Shown piece after piece: positions 42,671-51,857 of a stretch of 64,000 nt of DNA. This DNA comes from Planctomycetota bacterium (GTDB lineage Bacteria; Planctomycetota; J058; JAJDCP01): the NCBI GenBank assembly GCA_029260765.1, contig JAJDCP010000173.1:44287-108286 (forward strand), written 5' to 3'. The position numbers and the translations under genes were made by a program. The notes beneath the pieces are model-generated. The model was not told the DNA's origin. It ran no database searches and saw only the letters and a list, made by a program, of their open reading frames with translations. Numbering within the stretch: the first letter of the stretch is position 1; each line of letters opens with the position of its first letter.

Positions 42671-43878
42671 AATTCACTGTCATGAAGCTTGTGGCCTTAT
42701 TCTTGTCGGCCACCTGCGCGTGGGCAGATGGGGTTGGAAAGAGCTGCGAGCAGAGGCTGACCGCTGATCTCTGCTGGCGTGCCGAGCTGAGGGTCGAGTT
42801 CGAGAGCGACAAGCCCGACCTGCCTTTCAGCATCGAATACTCCGCCGAGCGCATGCTGATGCGGGTCAGCGACGGCCGCACCTGGTATATCGACGGCGAC
42901 CGTTGCACCTTTTTCGATGGCGATGTCTGCCTGTTGCTCGACACGGGGCCTTTCTTCGAGACGTTGCGCGGAGTGGCTGCACTGGCCAGCGAACGCTTCG
43001 AGCACGTCGCCAAGGACAGACTCGAGCCGATGATTCCTCGCAGGGTCCCGGCGTTGGACGTGCGCTTTGGTAGCGGTGACTCCCTGGCTTTCGTGGTTGG
43101 GGCGGGTCTCGATCTCGACAACCAGGGGCGGCGGCTGCACGCGTCATGGCTCGAGGAGCTCGCCGAGATCAAGGATGAGCCGATCGCGGGGCTCTACATG
43201 CTCCGTGACGACGACAGTCTGTTGGCGGTCACGGAGAAGACAGGCTTTCTTCACGAGCTTGTCAGGATGCGCAACGGAGAGCGCGTTGCCCGGGTGCGCA
43301 CGCTCGCGTTCAACGTTCAAGCAGGGCCCTTCACGGCTCCCGACTTCGGGGTTGTGCCCGATACGCTGCAGCTGCTCGGCAACATGCGCAGCGAGGCGCT
43401 GCGGCCCCTGCTGGGGGCCATGCACCGCGAGGTGCTGGCAGGTCTTCAGCCCGGTTCCAACCTCGACGAGCTGCGCAGTTTCTGGCAAGAGGTCTACGGA
43501 GCGATCTATCAGGTCAGCTTTGGCGACAAGCTGGTGCGTTACTCCGTGGAGAAGAGCTTCGAGCAGCTCGAGCCGAAATTGGCCGAGATCTCAGCGCTGG
43601 TGGCTCCCGAGCACTATGAGCTGGGTCTGCGCCGCATGAGCGAGCTGGTGGTCGAGTTGAGCCGGCGTCACCTTCTCGGTGAGGCCCGATCGATCTCGCT
43701 GACCGCCGGCAGCGCACTCGAAGATGCCTGCCACGAGCTCAAGCTCGATGCTTCGTTGCGTGAAGAGTTGCTGGTCATGCAGGTTGAGCTGCTCTACGGG
43801 GCTGTGCAGCTGCACGTGCTCGAGCCGGCCCAGCTCAAGGCTGAGGCGCTGGTGGCTCCGCTGCTGAAGAAACCCTGA
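42667..43878 (+). CDS. Secreted protein of unknown function coupled to the cyclase gene
   Basis: The 403-residue protein has a signal peptide (FTVMKLVALFLSATCAWA). An N-terminal beta-rich half (FSIEYSAERMLMRVSDGRTWYIDGDRCTFF) resembles outer-membrane lipoprotein-sorting or LolA-like folds, but this is only an impression. A helical C-terminal half follows (LRRMSELVVELSRRHLLGEARS). Its GTG start overlaps the cyclase TGA, so production is coupled to the cyclase. The 3' end overlaps the convergent Pus10-like gene by 44 bases. Family not recognised. Confidence 0.7.
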   Translation: MKFTVMKLVALFLSATCAWADGVGKSCEQRLTADLCWRAELRVEFESDKPDLPFSIEYSAERMLMRVSDGRTWYIDGDRCTFFDGDVCLLLDTGPFFETLRGVAALASERFEHVAKDRLEPMIPRRVPALDVRFGSGDSLAFVVGAGLDLDNQGRRLHASWLEELAEIKDEPIAGLYMLRDDDSLLAVTEKTGFLHELVRMRNGERVARVRTLAFNVQAGPFTAPDFGVVPDTLQLLGNMRSEALRPLLGAMHREVLAGLQPGSNLDELRSFWQEVYGAIYQVSFGDKLVRYSVEKSFEQLEPKLAEISALVAPEHYELGLRRMSELVVELSRRHLLGEARSISLTAGSALEDACHELKLDASLREELLVMQVELLYGAVQLHVLEPAQLKAEALVAPLLKKP

Positions 43879-44884
43879 CTTCTTCCGGGTCGTCGGCGTG
43901 AATCTCCAACACGTCCAGGGCAACGCAACGGCAGGGTACCCCGAGCAGGCTGGCCAGGCTGGGGGTCGTGCGGCCTGCGTCTCCAGAGACCAGTTCCTTG
44001 ATGTAGGTCCCACTCTGGGCGCGCACCTCGATGGTCAGTGGGTTGTGGGTCCGTACACGCCCAGAGCGGACGGTTCGGGTACGGACGATGTCGGCCCGGC
44101 GTGGAACCCGCGAAGGGTTTCGCTGCTGGAGAACCAGCTCCTGCAGCTGGGGCTGGAGCTGGTCCAGCGCCTCGGAGGCGGGCTGAGCCTCGGTCTCCAC
44201 CTGCAGGAGGTAGGTCTTGTCGGGTGTGGCAGCCTTGAGTTGGGCGATCGCCTTGCGCCCGATCACCCGCCAGGGGTCGATGTCGATCGTGGCGGGGAGG
44301 GCAGCGCGGGCTGCCACCAGGTCGAGAGATCTCTTGCGCGGCCCTTGCAACTCGACGATGAACGGCCGCCCCCGACCCAGCATCTGTACGTCGACGTCTT
44401 CACGCCCCATACCGTGGAAGCGGGCGCGTTCGGTTCCCGCCTGAGCCAATAGGGGCGCGAGCACGTTGCGCTCGACGCTCTCCGCGACCAGCAGGCCGCT
44501 GCCTCCACACTCGCTACAGCCTCGGCCGCGGCCCCGGCAACGCCGACAGAAGAAGGCGGTCTGGGACATCTCCCTGCTGCGCTTGCGGTAGCGCGAATAG
44601 AGGCAGAGCGGTCGGCTGTCGAGCTCAACGCAGTTTTTTTCCATGTCGAGCAACAAGCAGATGTCTGCCTCGTCGTGGCCCCGAGCGACGCCCGGCCAGG
44701 CCTGCTGCAAGAGCTCGGCCACTGCGGCGCGCAGTCCGCGCGCCAGCTCGAGACGCTCCTCATCATCGAGTTTTCGGGAGGCGCGGCAGGCAAGCTGCCA
44801 ACTGGAGAACTCGAATCCCTCGCTCGCGGCCAGCGCCCGTTGGCACCACTCTGCGGGTTCGACGTCGCTCGATGCGCTCCCCAT
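43835..44884 (-). CDS. pus10: Pus10-like tRNA pseudouridine synthase
   Basis: The 349-residue protein has the archaeal/eukaryotic Pus10 layout. Cys motifs that could bind zinc lie near 111-125 (FFCRRC and CSECGG). The catalytic segment FHGMGREDVDVQMLGRGRPF has the Asp pair at 163 and 165, followed by IVELQGPRKR. Later come YLLQVETEAQPASEALDQL and a C-terminal SGTYIKELVSGDAGRTTPSLASLLG with the GDxGRT-PS signature of Pus10. Pus10 makes pseudouridine 54/55 in the tRNA T arm of archaea; in bacteria TruB makes Psi55. The ATG at 44884 overlaps the upstream TGA by one base (TGATG), so it is coupled to the reductase gene. Confidence 0.88.
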   Translation of the reverse strand: MGSASSDVEPAEWCQRALAASEGFEFSSWQLACRASRKLDDEERLELARGLRAAVAELLQQAWPGVARGHDEADICLLLDMEKNCVELDSRPLCLYSRYRKRSREMSQTAFFCRRCRGRGRGCSECGGSGLLVAESVERNVLAPLLAQAGTERARFHGMGREDVDVQMLGRGRPFIVELQGPRKRSLDLVAARAALPATIDIDPWRVIGRKAIAQLKAATPDKTYLLQVETEAQPASEALDQLQPQLQELVLQQRNPSRVPRRADIVRTRTVRSGRVRTHNPLTIEVRAQSGTYIKELVSGDAGRTTPSLASLLGVPCRCVALDVLEIHADDPEEVRVSSAAEPPAPQP

Positions 44885-46371
44885 CAGCCCAGGCCGAAGC
44901 TTCGCAGGCCGCTGCGGACGATGCTCGGGAAGCGGTAGGGGAGGTCGACCCGGTCGCGCCAGTAGTCGAGGATGGTCCCCAGATAGCTGCGCAACGGTGG
45001 GCAACTGATGTGCGACCCTTCCAGGGCTTCGAGCGTGTTCCGGCAGTCGTAGATCGCGAGGTGGTTGGAGTAGTCGAGAACCTCACGCGGCATGCCGACC
45101 AGCTTTGCCAGCCCTTCGACCTCGAGCAACTTCTTGAAGACCACACTGGGGACCGGTGCGACAGGCCTCGGCACGTCGAGCTGGTCTGCGGCAAGGTCGA
45201 GCACGTCGCGGGCAGTCATCGGGTTGGGATCGGCGATGGCGTAGGTCTTACCCACGCTGCCTGACTGCTCGATGATGTGCTTGGTTGCAGACACCACGAA
45301 GTCGATCGGCACCAGGTTGAGCGGCACGTCCAGCTTCCCGGGCGTCAGGATCAACAGGCCCATCTGCAGCGCCCTGAACGATTGGTAGGGGCCATCGAAT
45401 TTCGCTGTCTCTCCGGTCACCGAATCTCCGATGATGATCGCGGGCCGGATGATGGTGATCGGTAGAGTGTCAGCGGCCTGGCGGACCGCCACTTCGCTGA
45501 GGAATTTGGTCGACTCATAGTGGTTCTTGAAGGCCTGACCGCGGTCGAGATCGTCTTCGAAGATCAGGCCGGTGCGCTTGCCCGAAACGTAGCAGGTCGA
45601 CACATGCACCAGACGTTCGAGCTTGTCGAACTGTCGGACCAGCTCAAGGACGTTCTCTGTGCCGTCGACGTTGACGCGCCGGGCCAGCGCTTCGGAGACC
45701 GTCAGATCATAGATCGCTGCCAGGTGGATGAAGACCTGGACTGTCGGGCGCAGCCGTTCGACTGCCGTCGCGTCGAGCCCGCAGTCGGGCAGGGTGATGT
45801 CGCCCTCGAGCAACTCGATACGCCCGTCATCGCCGAGGCGCTCGCAAAGCAACTCGGCCTGGGCGCGCATACGCGACTCGATCAACAGGAAGAAGCGATG
45901 CTCCGGCTCCTGGTAGAGCTCTTCGAGCAGACGCGCGCCGACGAAGCCGGGCAGGCCCGTCAACATATACGTGCGTCCCTTGCTCTTGGGCTCTTCAGGC
46001 GCGCTGGGCGGCGTGGTCTGAGCCTCTGCCGCAGATCCGCTCTTGCCCGCAGTGCCTGCAGGCGCTGCAGACGAGCCTTCGCCAGCCTGGGCGGGCTGGG
46101 GTTTCTGCTCTGGCTGCGCCGCTGCCTGGGCTGTTTCCATTGGGGCCGGGGCGGGCTTCTCAGCGGGCGTTTCTTGCTGCAGCGCGGCATCGGCGACGAG
46201 AGGCTTCTTGGCCTTCGCTGCCGCCTTGCCCTTCGTACCTGCTCTCGACGCGCGTTTTTTCGGGCTGCTGGACTTCTTCTTGCTCTCGCCCGCGCGGGCC
46301 TTGCCTGCACGCTTGCCTGCGGAGCCCGATTTCGGGGACTTTCCGCCGGATTTGCCGCTGCTCTTGCTCAC
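44884..46371 (-). CDS. Extended-SDR reductase/epimerase (thioester-reductase-like) with histone-H1-like N-terminal tail
   Basis: Residues 1-60 are a Lys/Ser/Ala/Gly-rich tail (SKSSGKSGGKSPKSGSAGKR; KKRASRAGTKGKAAAKAKK), and 60-130 an Ala/Pro/Glu-rich linker. From about 132 an extended short-chain dehydrogenase begins: TGLPGFVGARLLEEL for NAD(P) binding, HLAAIYDL, VSTCYVSG and the catalytic Y285-xxx-K289 (HYESTKFLSE). The SDR part resembles the NAD-binding_4 domain of fatty-acyl-CoA and thioester reductases. The start is GTG at 46371 with GAGGT upstream. A strong promoter lies just before it, and the gene is coupled to the Pus10-like gene downstream. Confidence 0.85.
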   Translation of the reverse strand: MSKSSGKSGGKSPKSGSAGKRAGKARAGESKKKSSSPKKRASRAGTKGKAAAKAKKPLVADAALQQETPAEKPAPAPMETAQAAAQPEQKPQPAQAGEGSSAAPAGTAGKSGSAAEAQTTPPSAPEEPKSKGRTYMLTGLPGFVGARLLEELYQEPEHRFFLLIESRMRAQAELLCERLGDDGRIELLEGDITLPDCGLDATAVERLRPTVQVFIHLAAIYDLTVSEALARRVNVDGTENVLELVRQFDKLERLVHVSTCYVSGKRTGLIFEDDLDRGQAFKNHYESTKFLSEVAVRQAADTLPITIIRPAIIIGDSVTGETAKFDGPYQSFRALQMGLLILTPGKLDVPLNLVPIDFVVSATKHIIEQSGSVGKTYAIADPNPMTARDVLDLAADQLDVPRPVAPVPSVVFKKLLEVEGLAKLVGMPREVLDYSNHLAIYDCRNTLEALEGSHISCPPLRSYLGTILDYWRDRVDLPYRFPSIVRSGLRSFGLG

Positions 46372-46408
46372 CTGACAGACCTCATTGGTGGGGGAATTCG
46401 CGCCTCGA

Positions 46409-46437
46409 AGTATACGCCAGCCCTCGGCACCGGTCAA
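46409..46437 (-). promoter_or_regulatory. Strong candidate sigma-70 promoter for the reductase-Pus10 operon
   Basis: On the minus strand TTGACC (46437-46432), a 17-base spacer and TATACT (46414-46409) give 5/6 matches at both hexamers. The predicted leader is about 30 bases long and includes the ribosome-binding site. Confidence 0.65.
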
Positions 46438-46445
46438 CGCTTTTC

Positions 46446-46481
46446 GACGCGCTGCGTCGCGCTCCTGGTGACGCGCTGCGT
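46446..46481. repeat. 12-bp direct repeat between divergent promoters
   Basis: GACGCGCTGCGT occurs at 46446-46457 and again at 46470-46481, a period of 24 bases. It lies between the reductase promoter and the leuA-like promoter, so it could be a shared regulator-binding site. Confidence 0.4.
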
Positions 46482-46504
46482 AAGTTGTCGCGCCCTGGCG
46501 GGCC

Positions 46505-46533
46505 TTTCCAGCGCCACGCCCAACGGGTATCCT
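46505..46533 (+). promoter_or_regulatory. Candidate promoter for the leuA-like gene
   Basis: TTTCCA (46505-46510), a 17-base spacer and TATCCT (46528-46533) give about 4/6 at each hexamer, 31 bases before the ATG. Confidence 0.3.
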
Positions 46534-46564
46534 GGGGGCGCCACCCATCAAAGAGAGCCCCGCC

Positions 46565-47800
46565 ATGGACCTCGATCCCCAGCAACTGGTCTACGATTGG
46601 AACACCGCCGGGGGGACGCAGCCCCCGGCGCAGCGCAAGGTGCTGTTGTACGATGAGACCTTACGTGATGGCATCCAGTCTCCGTCAGTCGTCGACCCCG
46701 ACATCGAAGACAAGATCCGCTTGCTGCATCTGATGGACGCGATCGGCGTCGATGTCGTCGATATCGGGCTGCCGGGCGCAGGACCACGAGCCGTCGCTGA
46801 CGTGACCCGCCTGGCTGAAGAGATCCGTGATTCCCGTTTGTCGATCAAAGCGTCCTGCGCAGCGCGTACGGTTGTGCGCGACATCGAGCCGGTGGTCGAG
46901 ATCTCGCAGAAAGTGGGCATCCCCATCGAGGTGATGGCGTTCATCGGCTCAAGTCCGATCCGCCAATATGCGGAGAACTGGGAGCTCGACGACATCTTGC
47001 GGCATTCGTCGCAGGCTTTGCGGTTCGCGGTCGAGAATGGTCTCGAGACCACCTACGTCACCGAAGATACCATCCGCAGTCAGCCAGCCAGCCTCAAGCG
47101 CCTGTTCGAGAACGCGATCGAATGCGGCGCGACCAAGCTGTGCCTGTGTGATACGGTCGGACACGCGACGCCGGATGGTGTAGCCCATCTGATCGGTTTC
47201 ACCCGCCATCTGATCGCGGGCATGGGCGTGGACATCAAGATCGACTGGCACGGGCACAACGACCGTGGCTTGGCCCTGGCGAACACGTTGCGGGCCGTCG
47301 AGGCTGGTGTAGACCGCATCCATGGGTGTGCGGTGGGGATTGGCGAGCGGGTGGGTAATGCGGCGATGGACCAGCTGCTGATGAATCTGAAGCTGATGGG
47401 CCTGTTCGAAGGAGACCTGTCCCGCCTGGTCGAATACTGCAAGCTCGCTGCCCGTGCGACGCAAGTCGCGATTCCTCCGAACTATCCTCTGGCAGGCCGC
47501 GACGCTTTCCGCACCGGCACCGGGGTGCACGCGGCTGCGATCATCAAGGCCGAGAAGAAGGGCCATCAGTGGCTGGCAGACCGGATCTACTCCGGAGTGC
47601 CTGCCGGGATGTTCGGGCTGAAGCAGGGCATTGAAGTGGGCCACATGAGCGGGGAGTCGAACGTGGTCTATTGGCTGCGCTCGCGCAGCATCGAACCCCA
47701 GCCCGAGTTGGTCAAGCAGATCTTTCAGCTCGCCAAGCGTTCCGACCGCAACCTCGAAGAAAGCGAGATCATGGAGGCTGTCGCCGCCTTCGAGGGCTGA
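46565..47800 (+). CDS. 2-isopropylmalate/homocitrate synthase family enzyme without regulatory domain
   Basis: The 411-residue enzyme belongs to the DRE-TIM aldolase family that condenses acetyl-CoA with a 2-oxoacid. Signatures are YDETLRDGIQSPS (catalytic Arg and metal Asp), DWHGHNDRGLALANTL (metal HxH) and GIGERVGNAAMDQLL. It ends shortly after the barrel and accessory helices, so it lacks the LeuA allosteric dimer domain; homocitrate, citramalate or isopropylmalate synthase remain possible. An isocitrate/isopropylmalate-type dehydrogenase is encoded about 2 kb away on the other strand, but no leuCD-type genes are present. Confidence 0.85.
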   Translation: MDLDPQQLVYDWNTAGGTQPPAQRKVLLYDETLRDGIQSPSVVDPDIEDKIRLLHLMDAIGVDVVDIGLPGAGPRAVADVTRLAEEIRDSRLSIKASCAARTVVRDIEPVVEISQKVGIPIEVMAFIGSSPIRQYAENWELDDILRHSSQALRFAVENGLETTYVTEDTIRSQPASLKRLFENAIECGATKLCLCDTVGHATPDGVAHLIGFTRHLIAGMGVDIKIDWHGHNDRGLALANTLRAVEAGVDRIHGCAVGIGERVGNAAMDQLLMNLKLMGLFEGDLSRLVEYCKLAARATQVAIPPNYPLAGRDAFRTGTGVHAAAIIKAEKKGHQWLADRIYSGVPAGMFGLKQGIEVGHMSGESNVVYWLRSRSIEPQPELVKQIFQLAKRSDRNLEESEIMEAVAAFEG

Positions 47801-47828
47801 GGCCCGCTTGTGCAGGGCAGGGCGTGCT

Positions 47829-49421
47829 TCAACAGCCAGCCAGACCACGCTCGAGCAAGACCGGATCGGTAGACTGCACCAGCACGGGCCGGCTGAAGGT
47901 CAGCAGCGCGGCTCCCAGCGAGAGCACGCCGAAGCCAGACTTGTCGGTGGCGGTGAACCCGAAAGAGTCCGGGCCGCGCTGGCACACGTCATTCAGGTTG
48001 ACCCGCGCCACCAAAGGGCGCAGCTGGCGGACGGCATCCGCCATGTCCGCGGCGGGTCCCCAGATGCCCACCTGCTGTCCGAAGGGCGACTCCCGTTGCC
48101 ATCGACAGACCTGCTCCAGCGAGTCGTAGGGGGCTATGGGAACCAGGGGACCGAACTGCTCCTCTCCAAAGATGCGCATCCGTGGATCGACGGGAAACAG
48201 CACGGCTGGGCGCATCAGCGAGAAACAACCGGCGCCTCCGCCAGGATTCACGATACGCGCGCCGAGCTCGCAGGCATCGTCGATGTAGGCTTGCATCCAG
48301 CGCAGCTTCTCGGTCTCAGGAAGCGGGGAGATGGTTGGATCCTGCCAGGGCATGCCGATGGTCAGCTCGGCTACCGCAGTGCCCAGCGCTTGCGCAAACG
48401 CCAGCGCCTCGGCTTGCGGAACGCAGAACAGTTTCTCCGCCGTACAGCGCTGGCCGTTGAATCCCAGCGCGCCCTTGACCACGCGTGCGGCGACCTGCTC
48501 CGGATCGGCCCCGGGCAGAAGCACAGCGAAGTTCTTCGAGCCGAGTCCGAGCACCTTGTGGAGGCTGATCGGCGAGGGATGCTGCTGAAGGATCGCGTTG
48601 GCGGCACGCTCGCTGCCGATGAAGGCGAGCATGTCGATGGCCGCGCGTCCGCCCCGACCCAAGGCGCCTATCAGAGGCGGGATCACGGTTCGGCCGTTGC
48701 CCGGCAACAAACTGATCGCGCCGGCAGGAAAACACTCAGCGAAGGCTTCAGCCAGCACCATGTTGGCGAGCACTCCGAAACGTGGCGTCTTGGCCAGCAC
48801 TACGTTGCCCATCAGCAGCGCGGGGACGACAGTGGTCAGGAGCTCATTGACCGGGTAGTTGAAAGGGGCCACGCACAGTACCTTGCCCAGAGGCAGCCGG
48901 GCTTCGCGTGCGTGATGCACCGTGCTGCCCTTGAGCCCTGTGAAGGGCTGGGTTGCCGCAGCTTCGAGACGTCGCAGCTCCTCGATCGTGGCGTGGATGT
49001 ACTCGACGCTGCGCGTCACTTCGCCGCGTGCGGCGCTCAGGGGTTTGCCGATCTCGAACATCAACAGGTGAGCGATGCGCTCGGTGTTCTCGTTGATGCG
49101 TGCGGCAAAACGCGCAACGGCGGCACAGCGCTCCTCGACTGATGCCCGAGGCCAGGGCCCGAAGCCGTCATCCCAGGCGCGCTCGGCCGCCTCGACTGCC
49201 TGCGTGGCCTGCGTTTCACCCAACGGCGCCTGATGGCCCAGCAGCTGTGGCTCCAGGCCCTGGGGACCAGACGTCGCGACCCGAGACCAAACTGGCACGC
49301 CCTCACCCTGCCAGACCTCGACCCGGCCGTCGATCAGGCTGATCGGGGGGTTGGAGGTGGGCACGATGCGGTAGGCAGCGGGAATCTCGGTCGGAAACAG
49401 GGCCTCTATGGATGCAGTCAC
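47829..49421 (-). CDS. Aldehyde dehydrogenase, non-phosphorylating GAPDH (GAPN)-like
   Basis: The 530-residue protein has the aldehyde dehydrogenase fold. The N-terminus (LFPTEIPAAYRIVP), the VEYIHATIEELRRL segment and FNYPVNELLTTVVPALLMGN recall GAPN-type enzymes that oxidise glyceraldehyde 3-phosphate to 3-phosphoglycerate with NADP. The catalytic Cys is about residue 326 in FNGQRCTAEK. The segment that normally carries the general-base Glu (ELGGK or the variant GLEAK) reads LGLGSKN (about 291-297), so that Glu is missing. GTG at 49421 with GAGGT upstream is the start; in-frame sequence further upstream belongs to the HPt region. It is the last gene of a five-gene minus-strand cluster. Confidence 0.85.
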   Translation of the reverse strand: MTASIEALFPTEIPAAYRIVPTSNPPISLIDGRVEVWQGEGVPVWSRVATSGPQGLEPQLLGHQAPLGETQATQAVEAAERAWDDGFGPWPRASVEERCAAVARFAARINENTERIAHLLMFEIGKPLSAARGEVTRSVEYIHATIEELRRLEAAATQPFTGLKGSTVHHAREARLPLGKVLCVAPFNYPVNELLTTVVPALLMGNVVLAKTPRFGVLANMVLAEAFAECFPAGAISLLPGNGRTVIPPLIGALGRGGRAAIDMLAFIGSERAANAILQQHPSPISLHKVLGLGSKNFAVLLPGADPEQVAARVVKGALGFNGQRCTAEKLFCVPQAEALAFAQALGTAVAELTIGMPWQDPTISPLPETEKLRWMQAYIDDACELGARIVNPGGGAGCFSLMRPAVLFPVDPRMRIFGEEQFGPLVPIAPYDSLEQVCRWQRESPFGQQVGIWGPAADMADAVRQLRPLVARVNLNDVCQRGPDSFGFTATDKSGFGVLSLGAALLTFSRPVLVQSTDPVLLERGLAGC

Positions 49422-49473
49422 GTCGACCTCGTACGGATGGTGGGATAGGCCCAGCGTACGGTGGACGCGCAGG

Positions 49474-49814
49474 CTAGACCAGGTCCGACTCCTCAAGGAA
49501 GTTCTCGAGCTCGGCCACGCGCTCATGCAAGCTGGCGAGCGCGGCTTGCAGGGGCTGACCTGCAAGAACGGCAGCCTGCAATGCCTCCGCGTCATGCAGG
49601 ACGCCTGGCGCGGCGACCGTGGCTGCGGTGCCCCTGACGGAGTGGGCCAGCCGGCGACAGGTCTCGCGGTCATCTGTCCGGACCGCCTCGTCCAGCTCTG
49701 CCAGCCGGCGCTGGGTCTGTTTGCGGAAAAGCCGAAGCAGATCCGAGTAGAGGGGCTGATCGCCATCGATACGAGCCAGGGCTCGTTCGATGTCCAGGGG
49801 CAGCTCGGCCGCCA

Positions 49815-49815
<1 letters not shown>
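49474..49815 (-). CDS. Orphan HPt (histidine phosphotransfer) protein
   Basis: The 113-residue all-helical protein is a stand-alone HPt domain. The phospho-acceptor is His58 in RRLAHSVRGTAATV, matching the AHxLKGxA pattern of phosphorelay HPts. Its GTG start overlaps the stop of the isocitrate dehydrogenase gene by one base (TAGTG), so it is co-translated with a metabolic enzyme. A possible partner is the hybrid kinase at 33960-36476, whose receiver lacks an HPt; this is inference. Confidence 0.85.
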
Positions 49816-50810
<995 letters not shown>

Positions 50811-50818
50811 GCCGTCCC

Positions 50819-51847
50819 CTATTCTTTTGCTGTGGTTGTGCCTGGATCCAGAGGTGGGAGCTCGGCGCTCGACGACTGCGAGACGAGCAGGAAATTCTGC
50901 ATCAAGCGCCGGGACCAACGTTCAAGGATTCCCAGGCCCCAATCGGTCTCACGGAACCGCAACACCTGGGGCAGCACGTGGTCTTCGATGTGGCGGAAGG
51001 CCTCACCGGCCGATGCAAACCGATCACCAGGATCTTTGGCCAGGATCTTGCCGAGGAAGTGCTGCAGGCCGGTTCCCCATTGCTTGCCAGGCTTGGGACG
51101 CCTGCGGGGCACGCCCCCGGTCAACAACTCGATGCAGAGAATGCCCAACATGTACAGGTCGGAGTGGATGTCCAACGGCGCCCCTGCCATCACCTCGGGG
51201 GGCACGTAGGCCTGGTCAGCAGGCCGCACCTGGAAGCGTCCGCGCTTCCACAGCCCGCGTCCAACTTCGCGCGCCGACGTGGTCAGGAAGCCCGAGGAGC
51301 TGAGGTCGAGCATCTGGACCCGTTCGTGGCCCGCGCCGTCGGTGCACAGACAGATCTTGTCTGGATGCAGATCGCGCAGGATCACGCCATTGCGGTGCGC
51401 ACGATCGAGCAGCGTCAGCAGTTGCCGGAGCAGATCGACAACATTGTAGACCAGCAAGGGGCCGCCGCTGTTGACGAGAGTGCGCAGGCTGGGACCGTCT
51501 ACATGCGAGATCGCCAGCAGAGACTCGCTATCGGTCTCGAAGGCGTCGAAGAGTTGGGGGACGCCGAAGCCTTCGATGGCCCCCAGGGTTCGGATATAGC
51601 GCTGCAACCAGCGCTGGGCGCGTTCATCGGACTTCGGGACAGTGTACAGAGCCGCCAGGTGTCCGAGGATGCGGTGCACGGCCCGGTAGACCGGGTATCC
51701 CTGGGTGAAACGCATCATGCCGACGATGTCGTAGCTGCCGCCGGTCTCGCGTTGCAGATCGGTGGCGGTGTCGCTCTTGACCTCGTCATCTTCGAGCAGC
51801 GCGGCGAGATCGGTCTCCAGGATCGTGCGTTCTTCGGGACCTGACAT
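50819..51847 (-). CDS. Kinase-fold protein, probable pseudokinase
   Basis: The 342-residue protein has a Ser/Thr kinase-like fold (about 35-300) but with altered catalytic motifs. No glycine-rich loop or VAVK lysine is visible (AALYTVPK at that place). The catalytic loop reads LRDLHPDKI, which keeps Asp159 but replaces the His and the Lys. DFG reads DLSSSG. The C-lobe is well kept (YVPPEVMAG, DIHSDLYMLGILCIELLTGG, AKDPGDRFASAGEAF). There is no membrane helix. It is 10 bases after the FHA-GAF-PP2C gene and 8 bases before isocitrate dehydrogenase. Residual activity is possible because the catalytic Asp remains. Confidence 0.85.
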   Translation of the reverse strand: MSGPEERTILETDLAALLEDDEVKSDTATDLQRETGGSYDIVGMMRFTQGYPVYRAVHRILGHLAALYTVPKSDERAQRWLQRYIRTLGAIEGFGVPQLFDAFETDSESLLAISHVDGPSLRTLVNSGGPLLVYNVVDLLRQLLTLLDRAHRNGVILRDLHPDKICLCTDGAGHERVQMLDLSSSGFLTTSAREVGRGLWKRGRFQVRPADQAYVPPEVMAGAPLDIHSDLYMLGILCIELLTGGVPRRRPKPGKQWGTGLQHFLGKILAKDPGDRFASAGEAFRHIEDHVLPQVLRFRETDWGLGILERWSRRLMQNFLLVSQSSSAELPPLDPGTTTAKE

Positions 51848-51857
51848 TGCGGAGTCC

